From: an uncultured Eubacteriales bacterium
GTDB taxonomy: Bacteria > Bacillota > Clostridia > Oscillospirales > Acutalibacteraceae
Assembly: GCA_934464615.1 (NCBI GenBank)
Contig: CAKSKA010000005.1
Coordinates: 1-64,000 of the forward strand
Direction: 5' to 3'
DNA: 64,000 nucleotides
Shown here piece after piece: positions 26,416-33,463 of this stretch. Both the position numbers and the translations under genes were made by a program. Each line of letters opens with the position of its first letter. Position 1 is the stretch's first letter. The notes under the pieces were generated by a model that was not told the DNA's origin, ran no database searches, and saw only the letters and a list, made by a program, of their open reading frames with translations.

Positions 26416-26548
26416 GTGGTTTGTTGATAATTTTTATAAAAATTATATAAAAAATATTTTTGTGTGCCGTCATTATCGTCATTTACGTCTTAAAATCCAT
26501 ACAAAAAACAATGTTTGGATTTATTACCGCTGTTATAAAATAAATTAA

Positions 26549-26577
26549 TTGACTAACACGCGCAAATAGTTTAAAAT
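26549..26577 (+). promoter_or_regulatory. Promoter of the DUF1292 gene
   Basis: TTGACT (26549-26554), 17-bp spacer, TAAAAT (26572-26577), 24 bases before the ATG. Confidence 0.7.
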
Positions 26578-26601
26578 ATTATTAACAAAGGAGCTGATAA
26601 A

Positions 26602-26916
26602 ATGGCTGAAAACAAAAATATTAATGAAGATTACAATCCGGACATCATTACACTTTGTGATGACGACGGAAAGGAATATACTTTTGAAGTGCTTGACGCG
26701 ATTGAAACCGATGAAGCGCGTTATCTGGCGCTTTTGCCGGTTTACGAAGATCCGCAGAAAATCCTCGACGATTCGGGCGAACTTGTAATTGTAAAGGTAG
26801 ACGAAGAAGAAGGCGAAGAGTTTTTCAGCGAAATTGAAGACGATGACGAGTACGAAACCATTGCCGATGCATTTATCGACCGTTTGCAAAACGCCTTTGA
26901 AATAGAAGAAGAATAA
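26602..26916 (+). CDS. DUF1292 family protein
   Basis: 104 residues with AAAGGAG upstream. The core reads ITLCDDDGKEYTFEVLDAIETDEARYLALLP, then ELVIVKVDEEEGEEFF, as in DUF1292 (YrzB-like) proteins, a small, acidic, cytosolic family of unknown role common in Firmicutes. The C-terminal third is strongly acidic. It is followed directly by the probable 6S RNA. Confidence 0.9.
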   Translation: MAENKNINEDYNPDIITLCDDDGKEYTFEVLDAIETDEARYLALLPVYEDPQKILDDSGELVIVKVDEEEGEEFFSEIEDDDEYETIADAFIDRLQNAFEIEEE

Positions 26917-26944
26917 TTTTAAAAAATTTTTATAAAATATTATT

Positions 26945-27138
26945 ATCCTGCCTTGTTCGCGGACTGCACTATTATAACCCTACAACCTTATTAATCGGGG
27001 CCCGGCTTGTGCGGCAGGTTTGCAGACCTCCCGCCCCGTATGTATATGACGGAAGCGGAAGAAGGGAGCGCGAAACCGCACACACGGCACCCACCTGCTT
27101 TTCGCAGGTTATCATTAGGCATTACGGCAAGGCGGGAC
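26945..27138 (+). ncRNA. Probable 6S RNA
   Basis: The ends pair as an 8-bp closing stem (26947-26954 with 27129-27136). Next to it the 5' strand carries TTGTTCGCGG and the 3' strand TTACGGCAAGG, matching the conserved closing region of 6S RNA. The middle holds a long internal bubble, the stem CGGGGC/GCCCCG, and a side hairpin ACCTGC-TTTTC-GCAGGT. The length of ~190 bases is right. 6S RNA binds sigma70-type RNA polymerase by mimicking an open promoter. An SRP RNA was considered, but its GGAAG-tetraloop consensus is absent. No clear own promoter or T-run was found, so processing from a longer transcript is possible. Confidence 0.65.
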
Positions 27139-27165
27139 ACCGTATATTAAAAGGAGCGTAAAAAT

Positions 27166-27423
27166 ATGCGTTCACTGGGAATAATCAGGCAAATCGACAA
27201 AAACGGAAGAATTGTAATTCCGATGGAGATACGCAAACAGTTGAATATGAAAAACGATGAAGACTGTTTTGAAATCTTTACAGATGCGGATACCGTAATT
27301 CTGAAAAAGTACGAACCTTCGTGCATATTCTGCGGCGAAACCGAAGGGATTGTGTCCCTTGGCGAACATAACGTCTGCACAAAATGCATAGATAAGCTGA
27401 ACGATATAAAAAATTCGCTTTAA
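27166..27423 (+). CDS. AbrB/SpoVT-type regulator with zinc-ribbon tail
   Basis: 85 residues; AAAAGGAG precedes the ATG. Residues 1-47 are the swapped-hairpin AbrB DNA-binding domain (IIRQIDKNGRIVIPMEIRKQL, then FEIFTDADTVILKKY). The C-terminal ~35 residues have CIFCGE and CTKCID, a zinc ribbon. This two-part architecture is common in Clostridia, and the target genes are unknown. It lies 28 bases after the RNA gene. Confidence 0.9.
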   Translation: MRSLGIIRQIDKNGRIVIPMEIRKQLNMKNDEDCFEIFTDADTVILKKYEPSCIFCGETEGIVSLGEHNVCTKCIDKLNDIKNSL

Positions 27424-27431
27424 AAAAGTCG

Positions 27432-27462
27432 ACCGCCGTATTGCAAATTGCAATACGGCGGT
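27432..27462. terminator. Bidirectional terminator between abrB-like gene and copA
   Basis: 15-base complementary arms 27432-27446 and 27448-27462, flanked by A-rich and T-rich sequence, between convergent genes. Confidence 0.8.
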
Positions 27463-27478
27463 TTTAATTTTTTATATT

Positions 27479-29953
27479 CTATTTCTTAATTTCGGCTTTG
27501 TATCCTGCCTTTTCAACTGCGCCGACAAGCGCCGCGTCATCAGTTGCGGCGGACAGTGTTACCTGTGCCGTGCCGCCCTTTAAATCCACCTGTACGTCCT
27601 CTACGCCCGCGACACCCTCAAGCGCCTGTTTCACATGTGCCACACAATGCTGGCACATCATACCTTCAATTTTTAAAACTTTTTTGTTTTCCGTCATAAC
27701 ATTACTTCCTTTACTTTTTTTACCGTAAATTTTGCACAAATTAAGTCTTAATGCGTTTGATACCACGCAAAAGCTCGAAAGGCTCATCGCGGCGGCACCG
27801 AACATTGGGCTTAACGTAATTCCCAGCGGTACAAAAACGCCTGCCGCCAAAGGAATACCTATAACATTGTAAATAAACGCCCAAAACAAATTTTCGCGGA
27901 TATTTAAAATGGTATGGCGGCTTAAATTAATTGCCGCAGGTACATCGGCAAGGCTGCTTTTAACCAGCACAACGTCGGCGGCATCCAGCGCAACATCGGC
28001 ACCGGCACCTATTGCTATGCCTACATCTGCCGCCGTAAGAGCCGGTGCGTCGTTTATACCATCGCCCACCATTGCCGTAACGCCTTGCTTTTTAAGCCGG
28101 TTTATAACATTTGCCTTTTCATCCGGCAACACTCCGGAAATTATTTCGTCCACTCCTGCGGCGCTGCCTATTGCTTTTGCGGTGCGCTCGTTATCACCCG
28201 TAAGCATAACAACGCGGATACCCATATCTTTCAGTTTTTTTACAGCCTGTGCGCTGTCGGGTTTAACCGCATCGGCAACGGCGATTATGCCGTAAATCTT
28301 TTCGTGCGAGGCAAACAGCAACGGTGTTTTGCCCTGCTGTGCCAGTTTATCGGCAATATCCGCAACTTTCTTGGTTACGGGAACGGTGGCGGATATAAAT
28401 TTAAAACTTCCGCCGAAATGCACCTGTCCGTTTATGCTTGCCGATATTCCGCTGCCCGCAAGTGTTTTAAAATCCTGCGTATCTTCCGCGCAAACTCCGT
28501 TTTCGGTGCAATAATTGTTTATTGCCTGTGCCAGAGGATGCTCGCTTTTTATTTCAAGTGCATATGCCGTCTTAAGTAGCTGCTCCGATGTTACACTGTC
28601 AGCCGGTACAATATCGGTAACTACGGGCTTGCCCTCGGTCACCGTGCCGGTTTTATCTACCGCGGCTATACGCACTTTGCCGGTTGTTTCAAGCGAAACG
28701 GCGGTTTTAAACAATATTCCGTTTTTGGCGCCGACACCGCTGCCGACCATTATCGCAACGGGGGTTGCAAGTCCCAAAGCGCACGGACAGCTTATAACCA
28801 ATACCGATATTGCCCTTGCCAAAGCATACGAAAACTGCGCGCCCGTTATCATCCATACTATAAATGTAACAACCGATACCGCAATTACCGTCGGCACAAA
28901 TATACCGGATACTTTATCGGCAATTTTGGCTATGGGCGCTTTTGTTGCCGCCGCATCGCTTACCATTTTAATTATTTTTGCAATGGCGGTGTCTTCCCCT
29001 ACCGCCGCCGCGCGGCACTGTATATAACCGGAACTTAAAATCGTTGCCGCCGAAACCCTGTCGTTTTCAGCTTTGTCCACAGGTACGCTCTCGCCTGTAA
29101 GGGCGGATTCGTCCACAGCCGCATTACCGCTTATTATAACAGCGTCCACCGGTATGCGTTCTCCTGCCTTTACGCAAAATATATCCCCTATTTTTACATC
29201 CTTTGCGGCAACCGTTACTTCCCGTCCGTCACGCAAAAGCGTTGCAGTATCGGGCGTCAGTTTCATAAGGGATTTTATTGCGTCGGTCGTCTTACCCTTT
29301 GAGCGTGCCTCAAGCATTTTACCGACGGTTATCAGCGTCAGTATCATTGCGGCGGACTCAAAATACAACTCGTGCATAAGGGTATGCGCCTGATGCGCAT
29401 TGCCGACGGTAATGTAATGCGACATCATAAACATTACCGCAACGCTCCAAACATATGCCGCACCCGAGCCTAAAGCCACCAGGGTATCCATATTCGGACT
29501 GCCTTTTATAAGCCCCTTTGCACCGTTTATAAAAAATTTCCTGTTAATTACCATTACCGCCGTACACAACAGCAGCTGTATAAGCGCTATAGCCATATGG
29601 TCGCCCGTCAGCACATTCGGCAGCGGCCAGCCCCACATCATATGTCCCATTGAAGCATACATAAGCAGCACCAAAAATACAACCGATGATATCAGGCGTT
29701 TAACAAGCTGCGGTGTCTGCCTGTCACGCAGGGCGTTTTCCTGCGGCGCTGCCTGTCCTTTTACGGACGCCGTATATCCTGCCGCCTGTACCGCGGCAAT
29801 AATTGTTTGTGCGTCTGCACTTCCCTGCACATTCATGGAATTGGTTAAAAGGTTTACCTCACACTTTTCAACACCCGCGACCTTCGACACGGCTTTTTCC
29901 ACCCTTGCACTGCAGGCCGCACAACTCATTCCGCCTACATCAAAGTGCATCAT
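27479..29953 (-). CDS. Copper-exporting P1B-type ATPase CopA with fused C-terminal CopZ-like domain
   Basis: 824 residues. An N-terminal heavy-metal domain has GGMSCAAC (Cys11, Cys14). The ATPase core has the CPC transport motif (SCPCALGLATP), DKTGT phosphorylation site, SEHPLAQAI (HP locus) and GDGINDAPAL. After the last membrane helices a short linker (KKSKGSNV) leads into a second metal-binding domain, EGMMCQHCVAHVKQAL, of 72 residues. The linker DNA contains AAAGGAAG followed by an in-frame ATG at 27697, so the domain may once have been, or may still be made as, a separate copper chaperone. GGGGGT precedes the start codon. It exports Cu(I) across the membrane and is co-transcribed with csoR, 12 bases upstream. 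Confidence 0.93.
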   Translation of the reverse strand: MMHFDVGGMSCAACSARVEKAVSKVAGVEKCEVNLLTNSMNVQGSADAQTIIAAVQAAGYTASVKGQAAPQENALRDRQTPQLVKRLISSVVFLVLLMYASMGHMMWGWPLPNVLTGDHMAIALIQLLLCTAVMVINRKFFINGAKGLIKGSPNMDTLVALGSGAAYVWSVAVMFMMSHYITVGNAHQAHTLMHELYFESAAMILTLITVGKMLEARSKGKTTDAIKSLMKLTPDTATLLRDGREVTVAAKDVKIGDIFCVKAGERIPVDAVIISGNAAVDESALTGESVPVDKAENDRVSAATILSSGYIQCRAAAVGEDTAIAKIIKMVSDAAATKAPIAKIADKVSGIFVPTVIAVSVVTFIVWMITGAQFSYALARAISVLVISCPCALGLATPVAIMVGSGVGAKNGILFKTAVSLETTGKVRIAAVDKTGTVTEGKPVVTDIVPADSVTSEQLLKTAYALEIKSEHPLAQAINNYCTENGVCAEDTQDFKTLAGSGISASINGQVHFGGSFKFISATVPVTKKVADIADKLAQQGKTPLLFASHEKIYGIIAVADAVKPDSAQAVKKLKDMGIRVVMLTGDNERTAKAIGSAAGVDEIISGVLPDEKANVINRLKKQGVTAMVGDGINDAPALTAADVGIAIGAGADVALDAADVVLVKSSLADVPAAINLSRHTILNIRENLFWAFIYNVIGIPLAAGVFVPLGITLSPMFGAAAMSLSSFCVVSNALRLNLCKIYGKKSKGSNVMTENKKVLKIEGMMCQHCVAHVKQALEGVAGVEDVQVDLKGGTAQVTLSAATDDAALVGAVEKAGYKAEIKK

Positions 29954-29965
29954 ATTTATACCCCC

Positions 29966-30268
29966 TTATTTCATAAGTTTTTGGATTGTTGCAACAAGCT
30001 CGTCCACAACTTCGTCCTTGCCGTCTTTTATATCCCTTACAACGCAGGAATGTATGTGGCTTGCCAGCAACTCCCTGTTAAATGCGTTTACTGCCGCATT
30101 AACCGCCGCAGACTGCACTAAAATATCGTTGCAGTATGTATCCTGCTCTATCATTGTTTGTATTCCCCGTATTTGCCCTTCTATTCGCTTTAAACGGTTA
30201 AGCAGCTGCTTCTTTTTTTCCTCGCTTCTTACCGTCTTTTTTGCACAGCAGCATTTTTTGCTTTCCAT
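29966..30268 (-). CDS. Copper-sensing repressor CsoR
   Basis: 100 residues, all-helical DUF156 family. The Cu(I) ligands are present with the right spacing: Cys46 (DTYCNDIL), His71 and Cys75 (SHIHSC). A CCC triplet at residues 6-8 could add metal binding. GGAGG precedes the ATG. CsoR blocks its promoter in the absence of copper and releases it on Cu(I) binding. Two matching palindromes lie in front of this gene. Confidence 0.95.
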   Translation of the reverse strand: MESKKCCCAKKTVRSEEKKKQLLNRLKRIEGQIRGIQTMIEQDTYCNDILVQSAAVNAAVNAFNRELLASHIHSCVVRDIKDGKDEVVDELVATIQKLMK

Positions 30269-30283
30269 TTTATTTACCTCCGT

Positions 30284-30300
30284 ATACTCCCTAGGGGTAT
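30284..30300. promoter_or_regulatory. CsoR operator 1
   Basis: ATACTCCCTAGGGGTAT, an imperfect palindrome of the TACCCC-GGGGTA type, located between the promoter and the csoR ribosome binding site. Confidence 0.7.
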
Positions 30301-30312
30301 TTTACATTGCTT

Positions 30313-30341
30313 ATAATATACCCATATGGGGTATTTGTCAA
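30313..30341 (-). promoter_or_regulatory. csoR-copA promoter with CsoR operator 2 in the spacer
   Basis: Minus strand TTGACA (30341-30336), 17-bp spacer, TATTAT (30318-30313). The spacer is almost entirely the palindrome ATACCCCATATGGGTAT, so a bound repressor would cover both promoter boxes. Confidence 0.85.
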
Positions 30342-30352
30342 GACCTGTTTGC

Positions 30353-30392
30353 AAAAAAATATCCTTGCCGCTAACAGCAAAGATATTTTTTT
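30353..30392 (-). terminator. Terminator of the pfl operon
   Basis: 16-base arms 30392-30377 and 30368-30353 (one G-U) followed by a T-run on the minus strand. The hairpin includes the last codons and the TAG stop of pflA. Confidence 0.7.
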
Positions 30393-31081
30393 AATTCATT
30401 AATTTTTTCCTGTGTGATTTCGGGCGTATCCTTTAACTTAAAATTTACACCCTTTTCTTCATATTTGGATATGCAAAACTTTTTAAACGGCAGAAGTTCC
30501 GTTTCCTCTACGCATTTGTATTTTGCCGTAAGTGCCGCCAACGCACGCATATCCTGCGGTGTATCGTTAATACCATTTATAATTACCTGCCGCACACGCG
30601 TTGTAATGCCGTTGTTATCAAGCAATTTTAAAAATTCAAGCGGTGTGTCTATGCCGCAGCCGACATATTTTTTATACTTTTCGTCGGTTGCGTACTTAAT
30701 ATCAAGCAAGCAGTAATCAGTAAGGCTCAACAGCCGTTTTACTTTATCGTTTATTATACAGCCTGATGTATCAAGGCAGGTATTTATACCGGCGTTTTTG
30801 CAAAGCGCAAAAAATTCCGACGCAAATTCGGCTTGCATAAGCGGCTCTCCGCCCGACAGCGTTACGCCGCCTTTAGCGCCGAAGTATGAGGAATACCTCT
30901 TTGCCTTTTCAAAAAGTGCCTCGGCGGTATATTCTTCACCTGCCGATATATCCCACGTTTCGGGATTATGACAGCATACGCACCTAAGCGGACACCCCTG
31001 CAAAAACACCGCAAAGCGCACACCGGGACCGTCCAGCGTTGCAAAAGTCTGCAGGGAACTTACCCTGCCGACGCTTTTCAT
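30371..31081 (-). CDS. Pyruvate formate-lyase-activating enzyme PflA
   Basis: 236 residues from the ATG at 31081, which overlaps the pflB stop as TGATG and has GAGGTG five bases upstream. The radical SAM cluster motif is GCPLRCVCCHNP (CxxxCxxC). GGVTLSGGEPLMQ and LDTSG are also typical. The enzyme uses SAM and a [4Fe-4S] cluster to place the glycyl radical on PflB, encoded directly upstream. It is cytosolic and works under anaerobic conditions. Confidence 0.95.
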   Translation of the reverse strand: MKSVGRVSSLQTFATLDGPGVRFAVFLQGCPLRCVCCHNPETWDISAGEEYTAEALFEKAKRYSSYFGAKGGVTLSGGEPLMQAEFASEFFALCKNAGINTCLDTSGCIINDKVKRLLSLTDYCLLDIKYATDEKYKKYVGCGIDTPLEFLKLLDNNGITTRVRQVIINGINDTPQDMRALAALTAKYKCVEETELLPFKKFCISKYEEKGVNFKLKDTPEITQEKINELKKYLCC

Positions 31082-33312
31082 CACATCACCTCATGCATGG
31101 TACGGCTTATAACCTCTCTTTGCTGCTCGCGCGAGAGCTTGCAGAAGTTGACCGCGTAACCCGAAACACGTATTGTAAGATTGGGATATGCCTCCGGATT
31201 ATTGTAAGCGTCAATCAGCGTTTGTCTGTTTAAAACATTTACATTTATATGATGCGCGCCCTTTTTAAAATATCCGTCCAGCATATCCGCCAAATTTTCC
31301 GTCCGTTCCTGCACGTTTCTGCCCAATGTGGAAGGCGTAACGGAAAATGTGTTGGAAATGCCGTCCCTGCAGTCGTCATATGACAGTTTTGCCACCGAAT
31401 TAAGCGAAGCCAGTGCGCCGTTATGCTCCCTGCCGTGCATCGGGTTTGCCCCCGGCGCAAAGGGAGCGCCGCTTTGTCTGCCGTCGGGTGTGGCGGCGGT
31501 ATTTTTACCGTACATTACGTTTGATGTTATTGTAAGCACCGACAGCGTATGCTCGGCGTTTCTGTAGGTCGGCGTTTTGCGCAATTCGCAAATCATACTG
31601 TGTGTAAGTTCCCTTGCAATATCGTCAACCCTGTCGTCATCGTTGCCGTACTGCGGAAAATCGCCTTCCCTTACAAAATCGGTAATATAACCTTCGTCAT
31701 TTCTTACAGGTTTAACCTTTGCAAACTTTATTGCGCTTAAGGAATCCGCAATAACAGACAGTCCCGCTATACCGAAAGCCATAAATCTATGCACAGCGGT
31801 GTCGTGCAGCGCCATCTGCGCGCTTTCATACGCGTATTTGTCGTGCATAAAATGGATAACGTTCATGGTGTTTACATACAAATGCGCAATCCAGCTTATA
31901 TATTCGTCCAGTCTTGATTTTACTTTTCCGTAATCCAAAACCTCATCACCGAGGGGCGCATGCTGCGGACCTATGTGTATACCGCTTGAAACGTCGTAAC
32001 CGCCGTTAACAGCCAACAACAGCAACTTCGGCAAATTGCACCGCGCACCGAAAAACTGCATTTGCTTACCTATGCGCATTGCCGAAACACAGCAGGCTAT
32101 GGCATAATCGTCGCCGTATATACGGCGCATAACGTCGTCGTTTTCGTATTGTATGGAATCGGTATCGCAGGAAAGTTTTGTGCAAAACTTTTTAAAGCCG
32201 TCGGGTAAATTGTTTGACCAAAGCACCGTAAGATTAGGCTCGGGTGCCGGACCTAAAGTGTAAAGGGTGTTTAATATACGGAAACTGTTTTTTGTTACAA
32301 GTGTACGTCCGTCCTCGCCCATACCGCCGACGCTCTCGGTTATCCACATGGGATCTCCGCCGAAAAGTTCATTGTACTCCGGCGTTCTTAAATGGCGCGC
32401 TATGCGAAGTTTTATAACAAAATCGTCGATAAGTTCCTGCGCCGCGCTCTCGCTCAAAATGCCGTTTTCTATATCGCGTTCAATATAAATATCCAAAAAT
32501 GTGCTTACACGACCTAAGGACATGGCTGCGCCGTTTTGCTCCTTAATTGCCGCCAAATAACCGAAATAGGTCCACTGCACCGCCTCGCGCGCATTGCCGG
32601 CAGGTTCGCTTATGTCAAATCCGTACTCCGCCGCCATTTTTTTAATATCTTCAAGCGCCGTAATCTGATTGTACAGTTCTTCGCTCAGCCTTATGCGCTC
32701 TTCGTCAAAGCATCCGTCCGACAGTTCCCGTTTATCCTTTTGCTTTTCCTCAATAAGTCGGTCTATACCGTAAAGCGCAACACGGCGGTAGTCGCCTATT
32801 ATTCTGCCCCTGCCGTAAGCGTCGGGCAATCCCGTAATAACATGGCTTTTACGCGCCATACGCATTTCGTTTGTATAAGCCTTAAAAACACCGTCGTTAT
32901 GGGTTGTGCGATAGCGGAACTCCTCCTCAACCTTTTCGCTGAGTTTTGTCCCGTAAGCCTGACACTCCTGACGTACCATGCGTATACCGCCGAACGGATT
33001 TATACCGCGCACAAGCGGACTTGCCGTTTGTATACCCACTATTATTTCGTTTTCCCTGTCAATATAACCGGCAGGATGACTTGTAAGCGTCATTACGGTG
33101 TCGGCATCCACGCCGAGTACGCCGCCGGCTTTGCGTTCCTTCTCAAACAGGTCGTTTACTTTTTGCATAATAAGGTTTGTCCTGTCTGTAGCACCCTGCA
33201 AAAACGAGGCGTCGCCCGTATATTCCTCATAGTTTTTTTGTATAAAATCCCTTACGTTTATTTGTGTTTGCCAGTCGCCCGAAACAAACCCTTTCCAACT
33301 GTTTATATTCAA
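31081..33312 (-). CDS. Formate acetyltransferase (pyruvate formate-lyase) PflB
   Basis: 743 residues. The start codon is TTG at 33312, preceded by GGGGGA at six bases; the N-terminus so produced (NSWKGF, GDWQTQINVRDFIQKNY) aligns with the family start. The active-site cysteine pair is in IACCVSAM, and the glycyl-radical loop is RVSGYAV (Gly718). It cleaves pyruvate with CoA to acetyl-CoA and formate. It is first in the operon behind a consensus promoter, with pflA translationally coupled. Confidence 0.96.
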   Translation of the reverse strand: MNINSWKGFVSGDWQTQINVRDFIQKNYEEYTGDASFLQGATDRTNLIMQKVNDLFEKERKAGGVLGVDADTVMTLTSHPAGYIDRENEIIVGIQTASPLVRGINPFGGIRMVRQECQAYGTKLSEKVEEEFRYRTTHNDGVFKAYTNEMRMARKSHVITGLPDAYGRGRIIGDYRRVALYGIDRLIEEKQKDKRELSDGCFDEERIRLSEELYNQITALEDIKKMAAEYGFDISEPAGNAREAVQWTYFGYLAAIKEQNGAAMSLGRVSTFLDIYIERDIENGILSESAAQELIDDFVIKLRIARHLRTPEYNELFGGDPMWITESVGGMGEDGRTLVTKNSFRILNTLYTLGPAPEPNLTVLWSNNLPDGFKKFCTKLSCDTDSIQYENDDVMRRIYGDDYAIACCVSAMRIGKQMQFFGARCNLPKLLLLAVNGGYDVSSGIHIGPQHAPLGDEVLDYGKVKSRLDEYISWIAHLYVNTMNVIHFMHDKYAYESAQMALHDTAVHRFMAFGIAGLSVIADSLSAIKFAKVKPVRNDEGYITDFVREGDFPQYGNDDDRVDDIARELTHSMICELRKTPTYRNAEHTLSVLTITSNVMYGKNTAATPDGRQSGAPFAPGANPMHGREHNGALASLNSVAKLSYDDCRDGISNTFSVTPSTLGRNVQERTENLADMLDGYFKKGAHHINVNVLNRQTLIDAYNNPEAYPNLTIRVSGYAVNFCKLSREQQREVISRTMHEVM

Positions 33313-33349
33313 TTTAAATCCCCCGAAAAATTATTTGAGTGCGTCATCA

Positions 33350-33378
33350 ATAATACTATATATCGTGGTTAATGTCAA
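33350..33378 (-). promoter_or_regulatory. pflBA promoter
   Basis: Minus strand TTGACA (33378-33373), 17-bp spacer, TATTAT (33355-33350). No clear Rex or FNR palindrome was seen around it. Confidence 0.75.
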
Positions 33379-33413
33379 TGGTAAATCCTACATTTTGTGA
33401 TTTTTTGTAAAAA

Positions 33414-33446
33414 TTATCCGTGCCCGTATAAATCGGACACGGATAA
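33414..33446 (-). terminator. Terminator after the YfhO gene
   Basis: 13-base arms 33446-33434 and 33426-33414 (one mismatch) followed by ATTTTT on the minus strand. Confidence 0.65.
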
Positions 33447-33463
33447 AATCAGGCTTTAAAAAT

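Noticed and set aside
26237..26548. 103-codon plus-strand frame
   Set aside because: It crosses the promoter and stem structures of the minus-strand unit and has no ribosome binding site.
26945..27138. Signal recognition particle RNA
   Set aside because: The conserved GGTCAGG and GGAAG-tetraloop helix of SRP RNA is absent, while the closing stem and bubble fit 6S RNA better.
28515..29027. 170-codon frame antisense to copA
   Set aside because: It is a shadow of the ATPase reading frame.
33340..33400. FNR- or Rex-type operator in front of pflB
   Set aside because: TTGA and TCAA half-sites occur, but the spacing (eight bases) does not fit FNR, and no Rex palindrome was found.
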